Shown in pieces: positions 1 through 6,112 of a stretch of DNA of 23,594 nucleotides. The DNA comes from CAXXOK01 sp035353235 (GTDB taxonomy: Bacteria > Bacillota > Clostridia > Christensenellales > Aristaeellaceae). Within the stretch, counting starts at the first letter, position 1. Each line of letters begins with the position of its first letter. Under the pieces are notes generated by a model that ran no database searches, had not been told where the DNA came from, and saw only the letters and a program-made list of their open reading frames with translations. The DNA is taken from NCBI GenBank assembly GCA_035353235.1, contig DAOPZG010000026.1, forward strand, positions 1-23,594, given 5' to 3'. Position numbers and translations under genes: made by a program.

Positions 1-180
1 AGCTATACGTCAGAGCAGGTTACTTCCTCCCTGAGGCCCCTTCTGATTGGTGAAAAAACTGCCAAGCATGGATATACTGCATTATTAAAGACAGAGGATT
101 TGCCGCTGGTAAGCATCGCGACAACCCCTGCCGATCTGGAAACGATCATGGTACATCTGGAAAAGGAGATGGCTCTGTGA
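1..180 (+). CDS. ABC transporter ATP-binding protein, C-terminal end (partial)
   Basis: The first 59 codons of the window form an open frame ending in TGA at 178-180. The rest of the gene lies upstream of the window, so the Walker motifs and signature cannot be seen. The visible end includes a stretch reading LETIMVHLEKE, the kind of ending common in ATPases of ABC-2 type exporters. The TGA overlaps the GTG start of the following permease gene (GTGA), which indicates translational coupling. From this I infer the nucleotide-binding subunit of a two-component exporter acting at the inner face of the membrane. Its substrate is unknown. Confidence 0.6.
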   Translation, partial: SYTSEQVTSSLRPLLIGEKTAKHGYTALLKTEDLPLVSIATTPADLETIMVHLEKEMAL

Positions 181-824
181 AAAACCTTATCATCAAGGAA
201 ATCCGGTTGGCAACTCATCCGACCAACATCCTTTTTTTACTTCTATCCAGTATGCTCCTCATCCCGAATTACCCCTACTATGTCGTTTTCTTCTATACAA
301 CACTCGGAATCTTTTTTATGTGCCTGAATGGTCGCGAAAACCATGATATTGAATATTCGTTGCAGTTACCGGTACGAAAAACGCAACTTGTCTATGCGCG
401 TATTTTGTATTCAACAATTCTGGAAGTTCTGCAGTTTGTGATCGCCATACCGTTTGCGATTCTTCGCGCAAAATTGATTCCAGCCGGTAATGATGTCGGT
501 ATGGATGCAAATATCGCGCTGTTCGGCCTGTCTCTGTTGATGATGGGGTTGTTTAATGCACTTTTCTTCCCCCGTTATTACCAGGACCCTTCTAAAATCG
601 GAGGTGCTTTCGTGGTGGGTAGCGTCGCGGTCTTCTTGTTTATAAGCATTGCTGAAACGCTTACACATACCGCGCCCTTTTTCCGCAATCAGCTCGATAC
701 ACCGGATCCCGCCTTTCTCAGCGCGAAATTAGCTGTGCTGGCAGTTGGTATTTTAGCCTTTTCCGCACTTACCTGTTGGGCTGCCCGCAGGTCAGCACGA
801 CGTTTTGTTCAACTCGATCTGTAA
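177..824 (+). CDS. ABC-2 type exporter permease
   Basis: This 215-residue, very hydrophobic protein has about six predicted membrane segments (roughly residues 15-30, 32-50, 75-95, 110-130, 140-160 and 185-205) and a basic C-terminal end. Its start is a GTG overlapping the stop of the upstream ATPase gene in the arrangement GTGA, so the two are probably translated together. It would form the membrane channel of an ABC-2 type exporter of the lipid, peptide or drug class. No residue reveals the substrate. The gene is followed by a strong rho-independent terminator, so it ends its operon. The family assignment rests on length, hydrophobicity and neighbour, and is weaker than for the enzymes further on. 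Confidence 0.65.
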   Translation: MKNLIIKEIRLATHPTNILFLLLSSMLLIPNYPYYVVFFYTTLGIFFMCLNGRENHDIEYSLQLPVRKTQLVYARILYSTILEVLQFVIAIPFAILRAKLIPAGNDVGMDANIALFGLSLLMMGLFNALFFPRYYQDPSKIGGAFVVGSVAVFLFISIAETLTHTAPFFRNQLDTPDPAFLSAKLAVLAVGILAFSALTCWAARRSARRFVQLDL

Positions 825-844
825 ACATTATTCGGCTCTGCTTG

Positions 845-874
845 CCCGGGAACTGTTACGATTCCCGGGTTTTT
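845..874 (+). terminator. Rho-independent terminator after the ABC exporter genes
   Basis: An 8-bp perfect stem (CCCGGGAA at 845-852 with TTCCCGGG at 862-869) has a 9-nt loop and is followed by five T. It lies 20 nt after the permease stop codon and ends the exporter operon. Confidence 0.85.
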
Positions 875-918
875 CAGCATTCTCGTGTCCAGTTTCAGTC
901 TAATACAGCCGGTTTCGC

Positions 919-947
919 TTTTCAGGATTCAAGACTTGTGATATACT
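919..947 (+). promoter_or_regulatory. Probable promoter of the CdaR/PucR-type regulator
   Basis: TATACT at 942-947 is a good -10 element. TTTTCA at 919-924, 17 bp upstream, is a 4/6 match to the -35 consensus. The pair sits between the upstream terminator and the regulator gene, whose start codon is 47 nt further on. The -10 is convincing; the -35 is weak, as expected if an activator or autoregulation is involved. Confidence 0.5.
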
Positions 948-993
948 CACAGGGAAACCGCCGCACGGGAATGTGCGAGAGGAGAAAAGGCAC

Positions 994-2064
994 ATGTATA
1001 TCGAAAAAAGATATATCAACCGGATCGAAAAAGTGTTGGAACAATTATCCGCCCCTGTGAAACTTTTAGACTCGCAGGGGGCCTGCCTCGCGCCTTCCAG
1101 CGGTGAAGCAGAAGCTTTACCCGCTTCCGCTATGGCCGCGGGCATTACACATCGTGTCGGCGATACGCTATATCGTGCGCTTGATATGAATCCGCCTCTT
1201 ATCCTGGTTTGTGACGCCGACGCCCCGGGCGCTGATAACCTTCTGGTTGTGATCGACGCGATGCTGATGACGCTGTTTAAAAGCGGTCTTTCCATTGCCA
1301 GCCATAGCGACGTTTTCCGTCGCGTGTTAAAGCAGGAACTTTCCGGCGCGGACCTGGTATCCCGCGCTGCCGAGCATCAGATTCCGCTGGAAATGGATCG
1401 TTGCGTGATGCTTTTCCAGATTGAGCAAACCGATAAAGCAAGCGCCTATAATGTGCTGGGCGAACTGGTGCCATTAAGTGATACGGATACGCTGATTGAA
1501 ATGAACCGTCATCAGGTGGCGTTGATTAAGGACATGAACGGCATTGACGGTGCGGATGAACTGTTCCAGTTTGCGCAGGCTGTACAGGAAACGCTGATGG
1601 AGGAAGCTGTGCAGACGGCGGAAATCGGAATCGGCGAAACCAAGCAGACCCTCGCCACACTGGGTGAAAGCTATCAGGAAGCGCGCCGCGCCATGGAAGT
1701 CGGGCATATCTTTTCGCCGGAAGACAGTATCCATGTGTTCCGGAATCTCCTACTGGAACGCTTTTTAATGAACGTGCCCCGGGAAGAAAGCATGCATTAT
1801 CACCAGTTGCTTTTTAATCGGAAAACCGCCAAACTGTTCAACGACGAGATGCTGCAGACCATTGAGATGTTCTTTAAGAAAGACCTCAACCTTTCCGATA
1901 CGGCCCGCCAACTGTATATCCACCGCAACACGCTTGTGTATCGTCTGGATAAAGTGATGCGGCATACCGGTCTTGACTTGCGTAAATTCGATAATGCGGT
2001 CACCTTCAAAATCCTGTACGAACTGAAGAAGTGCGGTCAGGAAAAACCGAAGCAGATTTACTAA
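994..2064 (+). CDS. CdaR/PucR-family transcriptional regulator
   Basis: This is a 356-residue regulator. The C-terminal 50 residues (LSDTARQLYIHRNTLVYRLD and onward) are the helix-turn-helix domain typical of PucR/CdaR proteins, where the motif IHRNT-x-YRL is characteristic. The middle region (about residues 115-270) resembles the GGDEF-like sensor domain of this family, and the N-terminus is a poorly conserved ligand-binding region. An open frame exists from GTG at 973, but the SD GAGGAGA (979-985) lies 8 nt before ATG 994, so I choose that start. A 6-bp inverted repeat lies within the first codons. The S41 protease gene follows after 12 nt, so both are probably cotranscribed. Family members sense sugar diacids or purine-catabolism signals; the effector here cannot be read from the sequence. 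Confidence 0.85.
   Translation: MYIEKRYINRIEKVLEQLSAPVKLLDSQGACLAPSSGEAEALPASAMAAGITHRVGDTLYRALDMNPPLILVCDADAPGADNLLVVIDAMLMTLFKSGLSIASHSDVFRRVLKQELSGADLVSRAAEHQIPLEMDRCVMLFQIEQTDKASAYNVLGELVPLSDTDTLIEMNRHQVALIKDMNGIDGADELFQFAQAVQETLMEEAVQTAEIGIGETKQTLATLGESYQEARRAMEVGHIFSPEDSIHVFRNLLLERFLMNVPREESMHYHQLLFNRKTAKLFNDEMLQTIEMFFKKDLNLSDTARQLYIHRNTLVYRLDKVMRHTGLDLRKFDNAVTFKILYELKKCGQEKPKQIY
997..1015 (+). repeat. Inverted repeat in the first codons of the regulator gene
   Basis: TATATC (997-1002) and GATATA (1010-1015) are perfect complements separated by seven bases (gaaaaaa). They start directly after the ATG. The repeat could be an autoregulatory operator just downstream of the promoter or a weak mRNA hairpin near the start codon, or it may be chance in an AT-rich segment. 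Confidence 0.4.
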
Positions 2065-2076
2065 GAGGTGAACCAT

Positions 2077-3438
2077 TTGAAAACCCTCAGGGTATTTGGC
2101 AAGGTCGCGCTGATCCTGGCGCTTGCGTTGGTTCTGGTCGCAGGCAGCACGCTGATGCCCAGCGCAAAATCCTCCACGCAAAACGCCTTGGAAGCCGAAG
2201 ACAGCGATACGGTAACCCTGTCGCGGGAGGAATATAACCGGCTGGAACGTTATCAGTCGCTGGACGAAATTGCACAGGTCGTTGAGCAGTATTATTACGT
2301 TCAGCCGGATGAAGATGCCATGCTGGACGGCGCAAAACGCGGTCTTTTGGCAGGGTTGGGCGATCCGTATACTTTTTACTACAGCCCGGAAGAATACGCC
2401 GAAATGTGGGCTGACGACGAAGGCGAGTACGCGGGTATCGGCATCCAGATTTCTGTATCCTATGAAACGCTGGCTTGTACAATCTCACGGATCTTCAGTG
2501 ACAGTCCGGCAGCCAAAGCGGGTTTATTAAAAGGCGACATTCTCTCCAAGGTGGAAGATTTAAATGTGGATGCCTCCACCCTTAACAGCGCGGTCGCAAT
2601 CATGCGAGGAGAAGTAGGCACCACCGTTCATGTGCAAGTTATTCGCAACGGTGCCACGATGGATTTTGACGTGGAGCGCGCCGTGGTGCATGTGAACTGG
2701 GTCAGTTCCTGTATGTTGGATCACAACGTAGGATATATTCTTTTGTACGAGTTTGCGGGTGATTGCGCGGAAAGCTTTCAAAACCAATTGGACACGCTGG
2801 TATCACAGGGTGCAAAATCTCTGATTATCGATCTGCGCGACAATCCCGGTGGGTGGATGGAAAGCGCTGTTAAACTCGCGGATATCTTTTTACCCAAAGA
2901 AACCGTAACCTATCTGGAGTATCGGAACGGCGAACGGGAATATTACAATGCGACTGACGGCGCTTTGAGTATTCCGATGGTATTGATGCTGAATGAAAAC
3001 TCCGCCTCATCTTCCGAGATTCTGGCAGGTGCGTTGCAGGACTATGGCGTCGCAACCATTGTAGGCACCCAGAGTTACGGAAAAGGAATCGTACAGTATG
3101 TTCTTCCGCTTGGCAATAACGGAGCCGGTATGCAGTTGACAACGGCTTTATACTATACCCCCAACGGACGCAGCATCCACAAAATCGGTATAACACCAGA
3201 TGTAAAAGTGAGTATGCCGGAGGGTGATACTACCCTTTATGAAGTCGGCGATCTGAAAGATGCCCAGCTTCATAAAGCATGGGAGGTCGCACAGCAGAAA
3301 GCGGCCGGGACGTTTGTAACTGCAGCCCCCACGGCAGCAACGGAGCTTTCTCCCGAGGCAACGCCCGGCGCCGCTGCCAGCAGCGATTCTGTAAACGAAG
3401 TACAGGCAGGCGATTTGTTTACTTTTCGGGTTTCATAA
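2077..3438 (+). CDS. S41-family carboxy-terminal processing protease (CtpA-like)
   Basis: This is a 453-residue secreted or membrane-anchored serine protease. An N-terminal hydrophobic segment (about residues 8-24) acts as signal or anchor. A PDZ domain spans about residues 115-200, with the carboxylate-binding loop at YAGIGI (118-123). The S41 domain follows with DLRDNPGG (252-259), the catalytic serine in NSASSSEI (S311) and the partner lysine in SYGKG (K336). The last 50 residues are rich in Ala, Thr, Pro and Glu, probably a flexible tail. The start is taken at TTG 2077 because AGAGGTGA (2064-2071) is well spaced before it; a GTG at 2068 overlaps that SD. It lies 12 nt after the regulator gene, so the regulator may control it. 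The substrate is unknown. Confidence 0.9.
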   Translation: MKTLRVFGKVALILALALVLVAGSTLMPSAKSSTQNALEAEDSDTVTLSREEYNRLERYQSLDEIAQVVEQYYYVQPDEDAMLDGAKRGLLAGLGDPYTFYYSPEEYAEMWADDEGEYAGIGIQISVSYETLACTISRIFSDSPAAKAGLLKGDILSKVEDLNVDASTLNSAVAIMRGEVGTTVHVQVIRNGATMDFDVERAVVHVNWVSSCMLDHNVGYILLYEFAGDCAESFQNQLDTLVSQGAKSLIIDLRDNPGGWMESAVKLADIFLPKETVTYLEYRNGEREYYNATDGALSIPMVLMLNENSASSSEILAGALQDYGVATIVGTQSYGKGIVQYVLPLGNNGAGMQLTTALYYTPNGRSIHKIGITPDVKVSMPEGDTTLYEVGDLKDAQLHKAWEVAQQKAAGTFVTAAPTAATELSPEATPGAAASSDSVNEVQAGDLFTFRVS

Positions 3439-3459
3439 CCATGGAAAGCATGGTATACT
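3431..3459 (+). promoter_or_regulatory. Extended -10 promoter of the TM1266/ECF operon, with overlapping inverted repeat
   Basis: TGGTATACT (3451-3459) is an extended -10 element (TGN plus TATACT); the -35 region around 3431-3436 is poor. An inverted repeat ACCATG-gaaag-CATGGT (3438-3454) fills the spacer and touches the first base of the -10, where a bound protein would block polymerase. The repeat begins in the stop codon of the protease gene. Transcription would start near 3466. That the repeat is an operator is inferred from its position only. Confidence 0.55.
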
Positions 3460-3477
3460 GATTTCGAACGGAATATG

Positions 3478-3548
3478 GATGAACCCGCGTGGCAACCTGC
3501 CATCAGGGTGAATGCGTTTTCCGCAGTGAATTTCATCATCTGTTGATG
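3478..3548 (+). promoter_or_regulatory. Structured mRNA leader, candidate riboswitch-like element
   Basis: The leader can form a three-way junction. P1 is GATGAA (3478-3483) with TTCATC (3532-3537). P2 is CCC/GGG (3484-3486 with 3506-3508) stacked on TGGCA/TGCCA (3490-3494 with 3498-3502) across an internal loop. P3 is TGCG/CGCA (3513-3516 with 3522-3525). The 3' strand of P1 overlaps a competing hairpin, CATCA (3534-3538) with TGATG (3544-3548), so P1 and that hairpin are mutually exclusive, as in many RNA switches. I do not recognise it as a known riboswitch class. Pairings were found by eye, without an energy calculation or alignment. Confidence 0.4.
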
Positions 3549-3556
3549 CCCGAGGA

Positions 3557-3584
3557 TTCTTTCCAAAGGCAGAAAGAGAGGAGG
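3557..3584 (+). promoter_or_regulatory. Hairpin overlapping the ribosome-binding site of the leader ORF
   Basis: TTCTTTC (3557-3563) can pair with GAAAGAG (3572-3578), six canonical pairs plus one G-U, with an 8-nt loop. The 3' arm runs into the start of the purine-rich SD GAGAGGAGG (3576-3584). Folding would partly mask the site used by the 9-codon ORF that starts at 3590. Confidence 0.35.
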
Positions 3585-3589
3585 ATGCT

Positions 3590-3619
3590 ATGATGCGCAC
3601 ATTCTTTACCGGCGGCTAG
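3590..3619 (+). CDS. Putative 9-codon leader peptide (MMRTFFTGG)
   Basis: A very short open frame of nine codons, ending in TAG at 3617-3619, follows an excellent SD (AGAGGAGG, 3577-3584). Spacing is 5 nt to the first ATG and 8 nt to the second at 3593. Its last three codons (ACC GGC GGC, 3608-3616) supply the 5' arm of a terminator-like hairpin that ends just before the TM1266-family gene. A ribosome on these codons would prevent the hairpin, the logic of transcription attenuation. The two adjacent Phe codons are notable but too few to argue for Phe sensing. I know of no database peptide that matches. Translation is inferred from the SD and position only. Confidence 0.45.
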   Translation: MMRTFFTGG

Positions 3620-3651
3620 GCGAATCGATTCGCAGAACCGACGGTATTTTT
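3608..3651 (+). terminator. Terminator-like hairpin overlapping the leader ORF (possible attenuator)
   Basis: The outer arms ACCGGCGG (3608-3615) and CCGACGGT (3638-3645) pair at seven of eight positions. After an internal loop, an inner stem comes from the perfect 14-bp palindrome GCGAATCGATTCGC (3620-3633). TTTTT (3647-3651) follows after one A. The SD of the TM1266-family gene starts a few bases later, so an active terminator here would silence that gene and the ECF gene. The T-run is short, so efficiency may be partial. The palindrome could instead be a protein-binding site on DNA. Confidence 0.5.
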
Positions 3652-3671
3652 ATCGTTTGGAGGCGATGGGC

Positions 3672-3962
3672 ATGGACACGGAAAAACGACTGGGTTTTGT
3701 CGGCATTGTGATGGGCGACCGTTCAGTCGCTCACGAAATCAACGCAATTCTGGGCCAATACTCCAGTCTGGTTAAAGCAAGGATCGGCGTGCCCGATGCC
3801 GATTCACCCGCCGCCGTAATCGGTCTTGTGGTAGAAGGCGACAACCAGTCGTTGGGGACCCTGACCGCTAAACTGGGCAACCTGCCAGGTGTGGAAGTAA
3901 AGAGCGCTCTCACCCGAAAAAAGCAGACCGCCGAGAACATCTCGGTAACAGAAAAGGAATGA
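3672..3962 (+). CDS. TM1266-family iron-only hydrogenase system putative regulator
   Basis: This is a 96-residue cytoplasmic protein. The sequence KRLGFVGIVMGDR near the N-terminus, the central IGLVVEGD and the later KLGNLPGVEVKSALT match the small TM1266 family. That family has an ACT/NikR-C-like ferredoxin fold and is annotated as a putative regulator of [FeFe]-hydrogenase maturation because it often sits near hydE/hydF/hydG. It has no DNA-binding motif that I can see, so its mechanism is open. The start is ATG 3672, with TTGGAGG (3657-3663) 8 nt upstream; longer frames from 3657 or 3666 would overlap the SD. The stop overlaps an ATG of the next frame (ATGA). No hydrogenase genes are in the window. 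Confidence 0.85.
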   Translation: MDTEKRLGFVGIVMGDRSVAHEINAILGQYSSLVKARIGVPDADSPAAVIGLVVEGDNQSLGTLTAKLGNLPGVEVKSALTRKKQTAENISVTEKE

Positions 3963-3970
3963 TATTGATT

Positions 3971-4543
3971 ATGAGTTCACAGAGTATTCGTAAGATGGTT
4001 ACAACCGCAATCCTGATTGCACTGACAATTGTGTTTCAGCTGCTTCGTCCCGTGCTGGGTGGCAGCAACATCATATCCACCTACATTATCGGCAGCCTGA
4101 TTAACCTGTCGTTAATCGTCGCCGCCTGTGCTGTGGGGTTATGGAGCGGCGTCTCGGTGGCTGTCATCACCCCGATCATCGCTCTGATTCAGGGCCATTC
4201 CACATTGCCGATGATGCCCTGGGTAATGGCGGGTAATCTGGTGTTGGTCGTTATCTTCGCACTGTTTGCGCAGAAAGATAAAACCTCCCTTCAGGTGGAA
4301 TGGGTGCGCTGGATTATCGTCGGCGTGGTTGCGACGCTTGTAAAATATCTGGTGATGTCCTTTGGACAGTCGCTTGTGCTGACCTCCGCCAAGGGTCTCG
4401 CGTTTAGCGTAGCGTTCGGCACGGCCGCTGTCGCACAGATTGTACAGATTATAACCGCATTGATCGGCACAGTGCTGGGCGGAATCATCCTGCCGATGCT
4501 TCCCGCCGAAGTCGTCGGAAAAAAATCCGCCGTCAAAGCCTGA
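3971..4543 (+). CDS. ECF transporter S component-like membrane protein
   Basis: This hydrophobic protein of about 190 residues has five to six membrane segments (roughly residues 10-25, 35-60, 65-85, 90-105, 115-135 and 155-180). The basic N-terminus (SQSIRKMVTTAILIAL) and the small-residue-rich first helix are typical of substrate-binding S components of energy-coupling-factor vitamin or metal importers. No EcfA or EcfT gene is nearby, so it would share a module encoded elsewhere. The ligand cannot be told from the sequence. An in-frame ATG at 3959 overlaps the upstream stop, but AAGGA at 3954-3958 is too close to it. ATG 3971, or TTG 3965, is better spaced. It is cotranscribed with the TM1266-family gene, so the leader would control both. 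Confidence 0.7.
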   Translation: MSSQSIRKMVTTAILIALTIVFQLLRPVLGGSNIISTYIIGSLINLSLIVAACAVGLWSGVSVAVITPIIALIQGHSTLPMMPWVMAGNLVLVVIFALFAQKDKTSLQVEWVRWIIVGVVATLVKYLVMSFGQSLVLTSAKGLAFSVAFGTAAVAQIVQIITALIGTVLGGIILPMLPAEVVGKKSAVKA

Positions 4544-4580
4544 CCGCATTATTATTTCCATCGTAATTACACAATCACAG

Positions 4581-4609
4581 AAAAACCGTCGGTTTCCGGC
4601 GGTTTTTTT
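4581..4609 (+). terminator. Rho-independent terminator after the ECF S-component gene
   Basis: ACCGTCGG (4585-4592) pairs with CCGGCGGT (4596-4603) through one G-U pair and a TTT loop, followed by a run of T. The stem is flanked by A on the 5' side and T on the 3' side, which lengthens it. It ends the TM1266/ECF operon. Confidence 0.88.
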
Positions 4610-4621
4610 GATCACATGCAT

Positions 4622-4637
4622 GTAAAGCACGCTTGAC
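4622..4637 (+). promoter_or_regulatory. Operator-like site 1, overlapping the -35 of the XRE gene
   Basis: GTAAAGcacgCTTGAC differs from the symmetrical site at 4668-4683 by one base in the outer arms. It covers the -35 element (TTGACA, 4633-4638) of the XRE promoter. The likely ligand is the XRE protein encoded downstream. Confidence 0.6.
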
Positions 4638-4661
4638 ATTTATAAGCCTGCGTGTTATGAT
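4633..4661 (+). promoter_or_regulatory. Promoter of the XRE regulator operon
   Basis: A consensus -35 TTGACA (4633-4638) is followed, after exactly 17 bp, by TATGAT (4656-4661), a 5/6 match to the -10 consensus. The predicted transcription start near 4668 coincides with the left end of operator-like site 2. The strong promoter flanked by repeats suggests tight repression. Confidence 0.85.
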
Positions 4662-4667
4662 CGGAAT

Positions 4668-4683
4668 GTAAAGTATGCTTTAC
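4668..4683 (+). promoter_or_regulatory. Operator-like site 2, at the transcription start of the XRE gene
   Basis: GTAAAGtatgCTTTAC is a perfect inverted repeat with 6-bp arms, centred 46 bp downstream of site 1 and ending just before the SD (AAAGGAGG). Together the two sites bracket the -10, a common arrangement for autorepression. Confidence 0.65.
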
Positions 4684-4700
4684 TTCAAAGGAGGCTATCC

Positions 4701-4910
4701 ATGAAGAACCGTTTGGAGGCGCTTCGTAAACAGCGGGGAATCCGACAGGAAGAGCTGGCGGACGCGCTTAGCATCTCCCGTCAAACGGTAAGCTCGCTGG
4801 AAAACGGTCGGTATAATCCATCGATCCTGTTGGCTTTCAAGTTAGCGCGCTATTTCCACTTACCCATTGAAGAGATCTTTTCCGATGAGGAGGAAAACTA
4901 TGGTGAATAA
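4701..4910 (+). CDS. Small XRE-family HTH transcriptional regulator
   Basis: This 69-residue protein consists almost entirely of a Cro/CI-type helix-turn-helix. The recognition region is at residues 15-33 (QEELADALSISRQTVSSLE), followed by NGRYNPS and an acidic tail. It resembles the short YgzD/YozG-type repressors that sit next to a membrane-protein gene in Firmicutes. An ideal SD (AAAGGAGG) precedes ATG 4701. The acidic tail codons also serve as the SD for the next gene, which starts 11 nt before this one ends, so translation is coupled. Two copies of a GTAAAG-N4-CTTTAC-type site in the promoter suggest autoregulation. The signal controlling it is unknown. Confidence 0.9.
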   Translation: MKNRLEALRKQRGIRQEELADALSISRQTVSSLENGRYNPSILLAFKLARYFHLPIEEIFSDEEENYGE

Positions 4911-5334
4911 AAAAGGCATATCTATCATGCTCGTCATACTTGGAATTCTGTTGCTCTTCGGCGGGCTTGCCCTGTTTTTACTCACGAATTCATCCAATGG
5001 GATTCTTTCCGCGCTTCCCTTTATCATGATTGGTGTCGGATGCGGGTTGTCCGGGCAGGGAATCGGAGAGCTGATTCAGCATCAACGGCTTGCGAAATCT
5101 CCGCAGCTTGCAAAACAACAGGCAAATGAACGTGGTGACGAGCGCAATGCCGCCATTACCTATCAGGCTAAGGCAAAGGCGTTTGATCTGATGGTCTACA
5201 TCTTTGCCGCGTTACTGCTTTCCTTCGCTTTATTTGGAGTTTCCGCTGCGGCAACGCTTTCGCTTGCTGTTGCTTATCTGCTGGTGATCGGCAGCCGTAT
5301 CTGGTTTGCCGTTAAGCTGAATCGGGAGATGTAA
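4900..5334 (+). CDS. Membrane protein paired with the XRE regulator
   Basis: This is a 144-residue protein with a basic N-terminus and four predicted membrane segments in two pairs (about residues 7-27 and 30-50, then 95-112 and 115-135), separated by a charged cytoplasmic loop of about 40 residues. It resembles the small uncharacterised membrane proteins that follow short XRE repressors in Firmicutes. The start is ATG 4900, with GAGGAGGA (4886-4893) 6 nt upstream; a longer frame from 4867 lies entirely within the regulator gene and lacks its own SD. I do not recognise a catalytic motif. The stop is only two bases from the end of the convergent ABC transporter ATPase gene, and no terminator is visible between them. 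Confidence 0.7.
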   Translation: MVNKKGISIMLVILGILLLFGGLALFLLTNSSNGILSALPFIMIGVGCGLSGQGIGELIQHQRLAKSPQLAKQQANERGDERNAAITYQAKAKAFDLMVYIFAALLLSFALFGVSAAATLSLAVAYLLVIGSRIWFAVKLNREM

Positions 5335-5336
5335 TT

Positions 5337-6095
5337 TCACTCGTCCCCCAGCAGACCCATAAAGGCGCTCAATTCTGCCGTACGTTGATCCCCCATCACA
5401 GCATCCGGCGAGCCTTCCGCCTTTATCAACCCATCCTGCATAAACACCACATAATCCGCCACTTCGCGGGCAAAACGCATTTCATGGGTTACGACGATCA
5501 TTGTGCGCTTTTCCTGCGCAAGTTCGCGGATCACACCCAATACTTCCTGCGTCAGTTGCGGGTCCAGCGCCGAGGTCGGTTCGTCAAAACAGAGGATTTC
5601 CGGGTCCAGTGCCAGCGCGCGTGCGATTGCCACGCGCTGTTGCTGGCCTCCAGATAACTGGCAGGGGTATTGATCCGCCTTATCAGCAAGGCCAACTTTC
5701 GCAAGCAGTTCCCTTGAACGCTTTTCCGCTTCCTCCCTGGTGCGCTTCAACACTTTCACCTGTGCCTGACACAGGTTTTTCAGCACCGTCATATGCGGAA
5801 ACAGGTTATAATTTTGAAAAACAAAACCCATTTTTAAGCAAAGCGTCCGCAATTCCTCTTTAGGCGCGTATACGGGGGTTCCCAGCTTACCGGTGGTTAC
5901 CATCGGCTGTCCGTCAATGCGGATTTCTCCGGCATCTACCGTTTCCAGGTGGTTCAGGCATCGCAGCAGGGTGCTTTTACCGGAACCGCTTCGCCCGATG
6001 ATCGCGACTACCTGCCCGTTTGGAACGTTCAGCGAAACATCCTTCAATACGGTTTCGCCCCCGAAGGACTTAGCGATATTTCTTGCTTCCAGCAT
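5337..6095 (-). CDS. Polar amino-acid ABC transporter ATP-binding protein (GlnQ/HisP type)
   Basis: This 252-residue ATPase carries Walker A GRSGSGKST (residues 34-42), Q-loop Q94, signature LSGGQ (147-151), Walker B ILCFDEP (167-173) and H-loop H204. The arrangement and sequence (QQQRVAIARAL, DEPTSALDP) are those of the GlnQ/HisP group that energises import of polar amino acids. It would bind the cytoplasmic face of the permease encoded 17 nt upstream. The start ATG follows GAAAGGGGGAAGG. The last gene of its operon, it ends tail-to-tail with the plus-strand membrane-protein gene. The exact amino acid carried cannot be deduced. Confidence 0.95.
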   Translation of the reverse strand: MLEARNIAKSFGGETVLKDVSLNVPNGQVVAIIGRSGSGKSTLLRCLNHLETVDAGEIRIDGQPMVTTGKLGTPVYAPKEELRTLCLKMGFVFQNYNLFPHMTVLKNLCQAQVKVLKRTREEAEKRSRELLAKVGLADKADQYPCQLSGGQQQRVAIARALALDPEILCFDEPTSALDPQLTQEVLGVIRELAQEKRTMIVVTHEMRFAREVADYVVFMQDGLIKAEGSPDAVMGDQRTAELSAFMGLLGDE

Positions 6096-6112
6096 TGTTA
6101 CCTTCCCCCTTT

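Noticed and set aside
3478..3525. SAM-I riboswitch or T-box (GATGAA...GGCAACC, and TGGCAACC like the T-box TGGNACC)
   Set aside because: The SAM-I P1/P2 core and the AATTCC segment are missing, and the T-box bulge sequence has an extra base with no specifier or stem I. Short matches like these are expected by chance.
3608..3645. Resemblance to parts of an FMN riboswitch (ACCGGCGG and CCGACGGT)
   Set aside because: The two strings are present, but the stems P2 to P5 that normally lie between them and the flanking conserved bases are missing. Only a 14-nt palindrome and short joints separate them, and they pair with each other as a simple hairpin.
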